Positions 1 through 10,820 of a stretch of 64,000 bases of DNA are shown piece after piece; position 1 is the first letter of the stretch, and every line of letters begins with the position of its first letter. Source of the DNA: Engraulis encrasicolus (lineage: Eukaryota > Chordata > Actinopteri > Clupeiformes > Engraulidae); assembly GCF_034702125.1 (NCBI RefSeq), contig NC_085868.1, positions 40,988,359-41,052,358 on the forward strand. The letters are read 5' to 3'. Made by a program: the position numbers and the translations under genes. The notes under the pieces are model-generated. The model made no database searches. It saw nothing but the letters and a program-made list of their open reading frames with translations, and had not been told where the DNA came from.

Positions 1-433
1 AATTGTTTCACTGAACATTTAAGGGAGAAGATAAAATAACTCTCTAGGACATTGTATTATCCTCAAAATGATGCAGGGTCCATTCTGTAGTAGCCTACAG
101 TAGCTGTAGCCTCTCTTCGCAACTCCTGTTTTGTCTGCCTACCTGCATGGTTGCTGGTGGCGCACGGCAAGTTACAAAAAAATTGGGGTGCACGACCTCG
201 CGCTGCGGCAGATTGCGGAGGGGCGTGTGACGTCATTTTGAGCGCACGCCATCGTCGCGAGGGAGGTATGAATGAGGTTAGCGCCAGTTACGCTAAGTAT
301 GAATCCGCCTTGAGTCTGAGTACTGCTCACACAAAACACACACACTCCCTTACACACCTTCTTGGTACGTTTATTAGTTGTTAAGTGTGTGTTCCGATCC
401 TGACGTGGTCCCTTATGCGTTTGTGTTTCCCAG
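1..433 (+). other. NUP155 intron, 5' edge of window
   Basis: This stretch precedes the first visible NUP155 exon and ends in a 3' splice site (TTTCCCAG at 426-433). I see no coding exon in it. The short open frames here have no recognisable protein features and are taken as chance. Confidence 0.7.
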
Positions 434-3160
434 TGCGTTTCTACGAGGGTGTAGTGGAGCTGTGTCTGACTGCGGCGGAGAAGAAGGACCCCCAGCGGCT
501 GGGCCCCCACTTCTACAGGAACGGGGAGCCAGAGGAGGACCTGGCCGGCCAGCAGGCCTTCCAGGAGAGGTGGGGGCAGTGGGGTCAAAGACAACTTAAC
601 ATCCTGGACCACAGACCAATACACAGACTTTTGCACACTGGAAAAATATGTGAACCCACACTATAGAATACTCTTTATGTCAAAAAAAGTTTCAGTTTGC
701 GAGTGTTTGGGAATGCCGTGCCACTGGGTCAAAGATGTCTTTGTCATTCAGTGTAACGGATGCCTTCTGCTGACTGTAACTGTAAAAAAAATATGACTTT
801 TTATTTATTTATTGTTCCAGGGAATTCATGAAAGCCATGGATTTACTTGAAACAATATCACTTGAAACAATTTAAAAAACACGTTTTTTTGCAGCTACAG
901 TCGGCGGAAGGTGTCCATAACACTGAATGACAAAGACATCTTTGACCCAGTGGCACGGCATTCACAAACACTCGCAAACTGAAGCTTTTTTTTTGACATA
1001 AAGACTATTCTGTAGTGTGGGTTCACATATTTTTCCAGTGTGCAAAAGTCTGTGTATTGGTCTGTGGTCCAGGATGTTAAGTTGTCAAGTCAACAGAAAC
1101 ATGCAAATGAGGAATTGAAATCATTGAAACGGCACTGTATAATCACAGTCAATGACGCTTACATTAGGTATGACAAGTGTACTGTGTACAGACTAGATTT
1201 AAACGAGTTGTGTGTCTCTCCATGTTGAATTGAATTAGGTCGAATGCAGCTTTATTTGTATAGACGGAGAGAGATATATTGTGATGGAGTGACCATCACT
1301 AGGGTTGTGGGTATGTTCTGACTGTCACGCATATGAGCCTGGCTCTTTGGTGTAGCGGTCAGAGCCCCAGTTTACTACCCCAGAAGGTTTGGGTTCGAGT
1401 CCCGGCTGGGCAACTCTACTCCCCTTTGCTACATGTATTTTTAAATATTATTTCTTATTTTTTTTTAATGTTCTATCTATTCAGGTTGTTGTGCTACAAG
1501 TGTGTGACGGACACTATGCAGGACCTGGTGAACCAGAGCAAGGCGGCGCCACAGTCTCCAAGCGTCCCCAAGCAGCCCGGCCCACCCGTCATGACGTCAG
1601 ACCCCAACATGCTCAGCAACGAAGACGCCTCCAATCACGTAAGCAGAGTTGCTGTAGTGTGCTTTGTGTATGGAGTCATTATAACTCGACTACCACATGT
1701 CTAGATATGTTGAAGGTAGAGAGATTGTGTGTGTGTGCGGGCGTATATAACCTAGCCCATAGAACTGATTCTAATTCAGAGATGTTAAGTCAAACATAAT
1801 ATGTGCATGCTAGAAGGAAATGGTTTTGTGCAAAAGAGTTTTGAACCCTCGATGATACCATTCATCCCAAACAAAGAATGTTTTGAAAAGTGTCTTTGTG
1901 TTGTTGTGTGTGCAGTTTGAGCAGATGCTGGGCCTGGCCCAGAGGTCTCATGATGAGCTCTTCCACATCGCCCTCTACAACTGGCTCATCCAGGCAGACC
2001 TCGCTGACAAGCTGCTGGAGGTAAGGGCTTTACAGGCCTGGGCTGAGTTTTATGTGGAAGACTATGTGGTTTAAATGTTTTTATGCGGTTTTATGAGTTT
2101 TATGTGAAACACTGTTGCCAAAGCGTGCAGTAACTGTAAGCTACAAGGTTATTCGTTGGTCATCACTTTGTATATCGTTTTACCATTGTTTTACCATTTT
2201 TGTCACTTTTTAACCCATTGTGTCCTGGAGCGACATATACGCTGCATTCAGGTTGTTGAGATTTGAGCTGTTTTACAAAAAATATGGGTATATTAGAGGT
2301 GTATGAACACAGTCTAGTGCAAAATGAAGGTTCTAGCTTTTAAATGCAACTTGTTTCATGTTTTATATGCTTCCAAGCTGAGATATTTAGGTTTTAATAG
2401 GGAGAGGGCACCTTCTCCCAAAAAGGGCTTAGGATAAAATGGGTTAATTGACTTATGGGAGTTTTCAGTTTTGTTCCTGCTACCCTCTGTTGGCTATGAC
2501 CACTGTAGGTATTGTACATTTGGCAGTCTTGGCTCTTGACAACAGAGCTCCCTTTTCAATTTATTGGTGACTTTTCCATGCCTAAAGGACATTGTACAGT
2601 CAGCTTTTTAAAATCACCATTTCGAATGGTTCATGGTTTTTGAGCTGAGCATAGATCCTCGACTTCACCAGAAGCGAGAAGAACTGCTCTTTTGTACTAG
2701 GGATTAGTCCTTTAACCCATTTTGTCCTAAGCCCTTTTTGGGAAAGGATGCCCTCTACCTATTAAATCCTAAATATCTCAGCCTCACAAACATGACATGA
2801 GATGCATTTAAAAGCTAGGACTCTTGTTTTGCCATTCAGCTCTAACTGACCCACATATTTAATAAAACAACTCAAATCTCAAGAACCTGAATGCAGCGTG
2901 TCCATGTGTCTTCAGGACACAATGGGTTAAAAAGGCGGTGTGATGTGATGTGATCACTAGGTGAACTCGCCGTACCTGGAGGAGCACCTGATGCACATCA
3001 TCAAGCAGGAGCAGAACAAGGTGCGCAACATGGACCTGCTGTGGAGGTACTACGAGAAGAGCCGCAACTTTGGCAAGGCCGCACACGTGCTCGCACGCCT
3101 CGCAGACATGCACAGGTATGGAGCAAGGCTTACACATTAAACATGGTGAACAGTGTTGAG

Positions 3161-3242
<82 letters not shown>

Positions 3243-3608
3243 TTGCAACAATCGGCCAGGATAAAAAAATGTTGCTCCAAGTTTGTAACTCAATATGGAC
3301 CGTAAGATAAAAAAAAGATACAAGCTGACTTTGATTGGCCTTCCTACTGATCTTCTGTGTGTGGGCAACTACCACAAAAGCTGTCTTACCCACAGCTTCC
3401 AGTCTTCTGTCTTCAGCACTTGCACATGTGTCATGTCATAGAAATGGCCATAGTATTTAGGTTCCAAATCAAGTTTTTGGTTTTTGTTTTCAGAAATTGT
3501 CTGTGGTGTTTAAGCTTGCTGTGTCATTTCTTTCTTTCTGTCTCTCTTTCTTTCTTTCTTTATTTATTTCTTTATTTATTTCTCTCTTTATTTCTCTATT
3601 TATTTCTC

Positions 3609-3703
<95 letters not shown>

Positions 3704-6185
3704 CCCGTCCGTCCTTCCCTCCTTCCTTCCTTCAGTACGGAGATCTCTCTGCGCCAGAGGCTGGAGTACATCTCGCGGGCCATCCTATCTGCCAAGAGCT
3801 CCTCCTGCACCTCCTCCCAGGGGGCCGACGGGGAGTTCCTGCACCAGCTGGAGGAGAAGATGGAGGTGAGGGCTCTAGTCTCCACCACATCTCATCTACT
3901 CTCTTGTGCACTTGACCTCAGTGTTACTGTTTCAAATTAAACCATGCTCAAATTTAACGGTGGTCCCTGTGTAATGAACAGTATGAATCCTTGAAAGTAG
4001 AATTAATGCTTTTGTCAACACTTTGGACACTTTGGGAAAGCAATTGCAATCTGCTGTAAAATCTGCTATTGTGTCTGTTTTTTTGGAAAGGTGTACGTGA
4101 TTCCTTATTTTTCTGCAACATGTTTTCACATGTTAAAATGCTCTCCATTTTGATTCTAATGGGTGTTGCCTGTGTTTGCACACGGTAGGTTGCTCGTATC
4201 CAGGTTCAGATCCAGGAGATGCTGAACAGACGCCACTCTCAGCATCCCTCAGCACAGGCCGCCATTGCCCAGCTCAACTCAGAGCTCATGGACATCACAA
4301 AGGTAGCACAATATTTAACTTGATGTCTGTCATTGTATACCAAATAATCAAAATGTATATCAAAGAATCACCTCCGGTATCTAATACAAAGGATCTGTCA
4401 AGGTGCGGGTACACCAAGAGCAATCGGCCCTGAGCGAATTCCAACGATTAAAGTCAAGCTAATATTATGCTAATGAGCAATGATGCGGTTCGAAAACCTA
4501 ATTTGAATGTTCACAACTCCGAATCTCCCAGGCAGACAAGCGAGAGTCGTTGTGTGATTTGGTAAAGCGAACATGACAATGTCAAGTCCAGAGCGAATAA
4601 AGCGAATTCATGGCGAAACTTCTTCAGCTATCTCGGTTTCTCGGGTTGCTTCGGTTGTTTTCGGTGTCAGCAGCATGTGTGTAAAGTGACCAATAGAGGC
4701 CATTTCCAGCCCTTATGTTACTCCACTGGCATGAATAGCGAAGTTGTACTGAATTTGCTGAGTAACTTGAAATATGTTTGCATAACTTAAAAGTATGCTG
4801 AGTAGAAGTAACAATCTTAGCTTTCATTTGCCGGTTTATGTAATTGGCCAAATAATTTCAAACGTGACTGTTTTTGCAACTCTAAAATGTTCCAATAAAC
4901 CTGGGATTAATTGCTTGCATAAAATTTTGTATGATCACCCTTTTCCCGTGCCGTGTTTCCTGCTCAGCTCTATGGGGAGTTTGCTGATCACTTCCAGCTG
5001 TCGGAGTGTAAGCTGGCCATCATCCACTGTGCGGGACACGCCGACCCCATCTTGGTGCAGGCGCTATGGCAGGAGATCATGGAGAAAGGTGGGCGCTCTT
5101 GAAGCAAATGGTAGACCAGACGTACACCGTGTTACTTACTACATTGCCGTTTTAAAAGTGCCAAATTATTGTATATAGTAATTATATATGATTACACTGT
5201 GATGAAAAATGTATAGATGTAGGAATTTTAATTGTGTTGAATGGTATTAAGTTATTACCCATTGTGTCCTGGAGACACATATACGCTGCATTCAGGATTT
5301 TGAGATTTGAGCTGTTTTATTAAATATGTGGGTATGTTGTATGTTAAATATGTGGGTATGAATGAACACATTATAATGGGTCTTGGCTTTTAAATGTAAC
5401 TCATTACATGTTTTTATGTGCTTCGAAGGCTGAGATATTTAGGATTTAATAGGCAGAGAGCACCCTTTCCCAAGTAAAATTTGTATTACTATTATTCTCG
5501 TCACCTCTTGTGTTTATCAGAGCTAACGGACAGTGCCATCATGAGTCCAGCCGACCGCATGAGGGCCCTCAGTCTGAAGCTGGTGTCACTGGGGAAGCTG
5601 TACGCTGGGACGCCGCGCTATTTCCCACTAGGTATGACCGGCCACACACACACACACACACACTAACTTTTTATTGTGGTTATTTTCCTCATATGTGTGT
5701 CCTCTTGCATGCAAAAATGTGCTCACAGAAATTCATAGAACATTCCACATGCTCAGATGCACTGTTAAAGGTTTCACCCGAGACTCACAATCACAGGTCT
5801 CCTGTACATGCCCAACCACCCATACACAAATGGATAATCACCCACACATTTTCCCCATATTCCCCCTGAGGCTCTTCCTATTGCTCCACTGGAGGCTCTC
5901 CAGGGTCCACTTCCTCTGGAAGTAATTGTGTAACAGTCCCGCCACCGCCCCAGCTGCAAAAATTGACCCTCGGGATCCAACATGTACTTTTTTTTCTTTT
6001 TTTTTTTTTCTTTGAAAAACAAATTGAACCACTTTTCAGTTTATTGCCTTAGCTGTGTTGTAGAAGTCAAGTGAGCACTTGCTTTTTGTGACCAGAACAG
6101 TTTGACAGTTGAAACATCTTCACTTGCATCCTTGTTTTCATTCTCTGTGCTCACATTTTCAACTGTTTTCGTGTGTGTGTGTGAC

Positions 6186-6217
<32 letters not shown>

Positions 6218-6426
6218 ACTGTGTGTATGTGACTGTGTGTATGTGACTGTGTGTGTGTGTGTGTGTAGAGTTCCTGGTGAAGTTCCTGGACCAGCAGGTG
6301 TGTGGCCTGGGCTGGGACGTGGGCTTCGTCACCTTCACCATGCTGGAGATCGGGGTGCAGCTGCCACGCCTACTGGAGGTCTACGACCAGCTCTTCAAGA
6401 CCAGAGTATGTCTTCACTGACTTAGG

Positions 6427-6498
<72 letters not shown>

Positions 6499-9400
6499 TC
6501 TTCAAGACCAGAGTATGTCTTCACTGACTTTTGCCACACACACACACACACACACACACACAGTCTCAAGACCAGAATATGTGTCTTCACTGGCTTTGGA
6601 CACACACACACACTGTCTCAAGACCAGAATACGCTCTCGTATTAAAACGTAAACGTATGACCTCAATAGTGCGAGACTGCGAAAAATGACTCCTCACTGT
6701 CTTTCTTTAGCTTGCATGTGTATTTAATATCATGACAAAGACAAGAAAGAGACTCTTTGGACACATACAAGTCCTCTGCTTTTGCATTGCTTCTTTCACC
6801 TGCTTCTGCTATACAGTGGTGCTCATATGTTTACATACCCCAGCAGAATATACGCTTTCTCTGCGATTTCTCACCAAATATGAAGGATTACACAAAACCC
6901 TTTTTTTGACTCGTTGCTAGTGACTGGCTTAAGATATTTATTAGCAATGTTTTGTGTTTACTTTTTCAAAAGCATGATCACAACCCAAACTACCCAAATG
7001 ACCCTGTTCAAAAGTTTACATACCCTAGTTTCTGATGCTGAATATGGCCCTGTTTAACATCAGGGACCGCTCTAAATTGTTTGTGGTAGTTGTGGATAAG
7101 GCTCTTAATGTTCTCAGATGACAAAACAGCACATTCTTCCTGGCAGAATGGTTATTTCCTATAATATCTTTGGGTGTCTTGCTGGAACCTCACATTTGAG
7201 GTTTCCCCTGAGTGGCTCAATGATGTTGAGATCAGGAGAGTGAGATGGTGGCAATATGAGGGGGTTTGGTTGGAATCAAGCCATTGGGCAAGGGAATCAT
7301 TGCATTGCAATGATCATTGCAAGGGAAATTGTTCAGGAGGCATAGGACAACCAAAAAATAACTTTAGGTGAAATATAGGACAACATGAATTTTTTTTTTA
7401 AACTGTACAGCAAAGAGGCACTTGAGGAAAGATGGGCTGTTGGGGGTTGCCAGGAGAAAGCCATTACTACAAAAATGCAAACATGTTATTTTGCATATGA
7501 TACACCAAATAGCATAGTGAGAAGCATCAGAATGCCTGTGACAAAGTCATTTGGATAAATTAGATCAATATGGAACTTTTTTCAGCCACTATTAACAGTA
7601 CCATTTGGAGAACAGTCAACGGAGCCTATGATGAAAGCTACACCATCCCTTCTGTGAAACATGGTCATGGACCACTGATGTCATGGGGACATTTGAGTTA
7701 CAAATGCACTATACTTTTGGTCCATACTCGCAGAATGATGAATACATTGCCCTGTGGAAAATACTGGAGGAAACTTGACACTCATCAGCCTTGAAACTGC
7801 ACATGGTCCATTGTTTGGACATGCCAACATGTCAATATTCCGACACAGAAAGCCAAATCAACCCGTCATTAGCTTCAGAAAGAATAAAATGAAGTTTTTG
7901 AGTGACCGGCTTACTCTCCTGATCTCAACATCATTGAGCCATTCAGGGGAAACCTCAAATGTGAGGTTCCAGCAAGACACCCAATAATTTTATAGGAAAC
8001 AACCATTCTGCCAGGAAGAATGTGCTGTTTTGTCATCTGAGAACATTAAGAGCCTTATCCACAGCTACCACAAACAATTTAGAGCGGTCCCTGATGTTAA
8101 ACAGGGCCATATTCAGCATCAGAAACTAGGGTATGTAAACTTTTGAACAGGGTCATTTGGGTGGTTTGGGTTGTGATCATGCTTTTGAAAGAGTAAACAC
8201 AGAAGATTGCTAATAAATATCTTAAGCCAGTCACTAGCAATGAGTGAAAAAAAAGGTTTTGTGTAATCCTTCATATTTTGTGAGAAATTGCCAAGAAAGC
8301 GTATATTCTGCTGGGGTATGTAAACATATGAGCACCACTGTATCTGCTACAACATGTGATTCCTTAACCCATTGTGTCCTGGAGCGACATATACGCTGCA
8401 TTCAGGTTTTTGATATTTTAGCTGTTTTATTAAAATGTGGGTATGTTAGAGCTGAATGAACACATTCTAGTGCACAATGAGGGTTCTATGTTTTAAATGC
8501 AACTCATTTCATGTTTTGTGTGCTTCAGAGGCTGAGATATTAAGGTTTTAATAGGGAGAGGGCACCTTTTCCCAAAAAGGGCTTAGGACAAAATGGGTTA
8601 ACCCATTGATGCCTAAAGCACTTGCAAAAAAGGCTGCTGAATGCCTAAGCCCTTTTTTAAAAACTTGCCCTCAGCCTATAAAAAACAAAATATCTCAGCT
8701 CTGAAGCACATAAAAACATGCAATAAGTTGCATTTAAACGCCAAGACCCTCATCTTGCATTAGAATGTGTACATTCAGCTCTAACATACCACGATTTTTA
8801 ATAAAATTGTCTTAAATCTCATGAGGCTGAATGTTGCGTCATGCAGCTCCAGGCGCCAGGCCCAATGTTGCGCAACGCAACATCCACCATCAATGGGTTA
8901 AGATGATTTTTTTTTTTTTTTAAGTAAAAGTCTCCCCACACTTTCTAACTCTAGTTTATATTTGTGTTTGTACACAGGACCCTTGCTGGCAGAGGCTGAA
9001 GAAGCCCCTGCATCTGGTGGAGTGCATTCACGTGCTGCTGTCAGGATACGTTGATGACCCCACCAGAGTCCCCACCTACGACAGGTAACTTCGCTCGGTC
9101 GCTTCGCTCCCTCGACTAGGCTGCAGCTATGTTACAGTTTCATTATTGCTAGAACCCTGTACTCCAATGTCTGGGCTACAGCCCCGGATGTTTGCACAAC
9201 CTAATGACACCTCTGTTCACCGGGCGGTCACTTCACATCAGTGGTAGAAGCCTACCACATGCACACCTTGACCAATCACCCCAAAATAATATGCTCCATC
9301 ATTTGGGATGTATTCAATTTGTTATGAATTAATGAATTGATTTATTACTTTGCTATTTCGTATCGCTTGGAGGGTTGCTGGGTCTTTCTATATTTTGGTG

Positions 9401-9679
9401 CAGTATCAGTTATATCTTTTTATTCTCATCTGTCCTCCAGGCGGTGCTTCACGATCTTAATTGGGGGGCTGTGAACTGTAGTAACCTTATACCTTTGTCC
9501 CTCTTTTGACCTCGTTGTGTTATTCTCATCTGTCCTGCAGGCGGCGCTTCACCAACGTGTGCCTGGACAACATCTGTGGCTACCTGGTGGAGCTGCAGTC
9601 CCTCAGCCCCAACGCCGCCCTCCAGCAGATCATCGGCAACTTCAAATCCCTACAGGCTAAACTGGAGAAGGTGCACTGA
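434..9679 (+). CDS. nup155: Nucleoporin NUP155, C-terminal 11 exons (5' part outside window)
   Basis: NUP155 is a scaffold nucleoporin of the inner ring of the nuclear pore complex, a partner of the NUP93/NUP205/NUP188 and NUP35 subcomplex. Exons: 434-569, 1485-1638, 1916-2020, 2961-3115, 3736-3865, 4189-4302, 4968-5088, 5521-5631, 6269-6405, 8978-9084, 9541-9679. All have GT-AG borders and all phases join, giving 468 residues plus a split first codon and a TGA stop. The product follows vertebrate NUP155 along its length. Recognisable blocks include [98 protein letters not shown] and the C-terminus [13 protein letters not shown]. The region is the helical, alpha-solenoid C-terminal third. Human NUP155 is 1,391 residues, so about 920 N-terminal residues lie to the left. 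No frameshift or internal stop is seen. Confidence 0.97.
590..1086. repeat. Foldback (inverted-repeat) element next to a 5' splice site
   Basis: The sequence from 590 (GACAACTTAACATCCTGG) runs inward and reappears as its reverse complement ending at 1086 (CCAGGATGTTAAGTTGTC). The arms are roughly 200 bases each and include the block around GGTCAAAGATGTCTTTGTC. A loop of about 100 bases lies near 790-890. It begins only 20 bases after the NUP155 donor at 569/570. No transposase is encoded, so it looks like a non-autonomous foldback DNA element. Confidence 0.85.
1339..1412 (+). repeat. tRNA-like sequence (SINE head or tRNA pseudogene)
   Basis: There is an A-box-like stretch (TTGGTGTAGCGGTC) and a B-box (GGTTCGAGTCC), about 35 bases apart as in a tRNA promoter. 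The acceptor-stem halves do not pair, so this is not a working tRNA. It most resembles the 5' head of a tRNA-derived SINE, lying in the NUP155 intron just before the exon at 1485. Confidence 0.6.
2210..2447 (+). mobile_element. TTAA-flanked MITE, copy 1 (piggyBac-like ends)
   Basis: The element starts TTAA-CCCATTGTGTCCTGG and ends GGATAAAATGGG-TTAA. The inverted ends are about 14 bases long. There is no coding sequence. A TTAA target duplication with CCC-starting ends is characteristic of the piggyBac superfamily. Five related copies follow in this window. Confidence 0.75.
2712..2930 (-). mobile_element. TTAA-flanked MITE, copy 2, inverted
   Basis: Reverse-oriented copy of the element at 2210-2447, with TTAA at both edges (2712-2715 and 2927-2930). 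It lies in the same NUP155 intron, 265 bases from copy 1, so the two could pair in the pre-mRNA. Confidence 0.75.
3162..3241. repeat. (CA)n microsatellite
   Basis: About 39 uninterrupted CA units, 46 bases after the NUP155 donor at 3115/3116. Confidence 0.97.
3526..3715. repeat. (TTTC)n / (TTTA) microsatellite
   Basis: A tetranucleotide pyrimidine-rich array with some TTTA units in its first part. It runs directly into the polypyrimidine tract of the NUP155 acceptor at 3735/3736. Confidence 0.95.
5258..5474 (+). mobile_element. TTAA-MITE copy 3, truncated
   Basis: It matches the family from CCCATTGTGTCCTGGAGACA through the internal block to GCACCCTTTCCCA, then stops short of the right end. 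The left TTAA is mutated to TTAT. It lies in the NUP155 intron before the exon at 5521. Confidence 0.7.
6172..6267. repeat. (GT)n tract forming a 3' splice site
   Basis: An imperfect GT array with GTGACTGTGT interruptions that ends in TAG, giving the acceptor of the NUP155 exon at 6269. A short (CA)n lies at 5644-5662, near the donor of the same intron. Confidence 0.95.
6391..6640 (+). repeat. Tandem copies of the NUP155 exon end and 5' splice site, separated by (CA)n
   Basis: The exon end and donor (CTTCAAGACCAGA, then gtatgtcttcac) recur after CA tracts at about 6497-6536, 6563-6599 and 6612-6632. The first extra copy is nearly perfect and keeps GTATGT at 6513. The next reads GACCAGAATATGTG and the last GACCAGAATACG, so both have lost the GT. 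CA tracts lie at 6429-6497, 6534-6562 and 6600-6613. Confidence 0.9.
6814..8340. mobile_element. Tc1-like DNA transposon, decayed
   Basis: The inverted ends CAGTGGTGCTCATATG... and ...CATATGAGCACCACTG are bounded by TA at 6812-6813 and 8341-8342. The inverted arms are long (about 400 bases). The interior (about 7570-7800) has short frames reminiscent of a Tc1 transposase, such as [18 protein letters not shown] at about 7645-7700. The reading frame is broken, so it is non-functional. It lies in the intron between the NUP155 exons at 6269-6405 and 8978-9084. Confidence 0.8.
8364..8601 (+). mobile_element. TTAA-MITE copy 4
   Basis: Full-length copy with TTAACCCATTGTGTCCTGG at the left and GGACAAAATGGGTTAA at the right. 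The right TTAA (8598-8601) is shared with the next element. Confidence 0.78.
8598..8901. mobile_element. TTAA-MITE copy 5, divergent subfamily
   Basis: The ends TTAACCCATTGATG and CATCAATGGGTTAA are perfect 14-base inverted repeats. The interior resembles the reverse complement of the other copies (AAATATCTCAGC, CATTCAGCTCTAACATACC) but differs in detail, for example ATGTTGCGCAACGCAACAT near the right end. It is joined head-to-tail to copy 4 through one TTAA. Confidence 0.72.
9418..9567 (+). repeat. Duplicated acceptor and exon start of the last NUP155 exon
   Basis: TATTCTCATCTGTCCT, then CCAGGCGGTGCTTCAC, at about 9419-9452 is repeated as TATTCTCATCTGTCCT, then GCAGGCGGCGCTTCAC, at about 9520-9553. 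The second is the real acceptor (exon starts 9541). The first keeps a CAG acceptor and the start of the exon, then diverges to ATCTTAATTGG with no open frame matching NUP155. It looks like a local duplication that has decayed. Confidence 0.85.
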
Positions 9680-10820
9680 GGCAACCCTGTCCACCGCCAA
9701 AACAACCAGGTCCCGCCCGGCCGGCACTCACTGATGAATGCTGCGGACCACCTAACACAACCAGCCAGCCCCCCCCCCCCAGCATTGACTCCTTGTGCTG
9801 CCCACCCAAAAAGCTTTTTTTCTGAACTGATAACCAAGACTCTGAGGCTCTTATTTTTTCCTCTACGTGTGTGCGTTTGTGCGTTGATGCATCTCCTGGA
9901 ACTGTGTGAAGTGTGTGTGTGTGTGTTTTTGGCAAAATGCTCAAGATTTGAAGTAGTGCGAGAGGGAATTATCGGCAGTACCTGTGGGCAAGTGTCTATC
10001 CTCAGGATTTTCCATCGCCGCTGGTTTGCTTTGACCTTTTCGTCATCCATGGACAAAAAAAAAAAAATCAACAGTGTTTCACATTAACACAAAACATTGT
10101 GCCATCAGAAAATAAGTTATGGTGCTTCTCTTTGTCACTTTTGCCTGCCGGAAATGTCCTGTGTGTTTTTGTTTGTTGCGGTGCATTTACAGTACTGTAC
10201 AAACAGCAAAACCATCACCTTTGCCACCTATGGGCTGCTACTGCTCACAGCACATAAGTATGAGGAGTGTGTGTATGTGCGTGCGTGTGTGTTTGTGTGT
10301 GCATATGAGGGAACGAGTCAGAGAGACAGAAGAAGAAAGTGATGTATTTAAGTTGTTGAAGAGCAGTCTTTTGATTGGGAAACTATCAGAGTGATCCTGT
10401 GCCTCGGTTGCTAGTACAGTATAAACACAAGAAAGTGAGCATTTCCCCTTAATCTCGTAGTTTATTTTACTTTGATGAAGAATGATGGTATGTGCTCTCA
10501 ATGGGGCGTCCTTCTTATGTCTGGTGTCAATGAGTCCTTTGACCTGAAATCTGGCTGTTAGTTACTAAAGGTCTTTGGATATTTTCATTTTAAAATCAAG
10601 ACTCTGATACTAAGGTGACTAAGTGATTAAACATCACTTAGGAATGTATTTGTATTGATTGAAAGAAAACTTTGAACTGAAATTCAGATTTTGTATACAT
10701 ATACAGGTCTGGATGAATTTTTTATATCTGGCAAATGTTTTTTACATGTGAAAACATTTTGTTTGCTAGTGTTTGTATGCCCTCAGTAGTAAAGGGGAAT
10801 AATAAATAAAAATTTGATCA
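9680..10820 (+). other. NUP155 3'UTR and polyadenylation signal
   Basis: Non-coding sequence after the TGA. The first strong AATAAA signals are overlapping, at 10801-10810. I infer transcript cleavage shortly after. No other gene is seen here. Confidence 0.65.

Noticed and set aside
1339..1412. Functional tRNA gene
   Set aside because: A and B boxes are present, but the acceptor stem does not pair, so it is treated as SINE or pseudogene.
10097..10394. Small frames after the NUP155 stop
   Set aside because: They lie in the 3'UTR before the AATAAA signal and have no coding signature.
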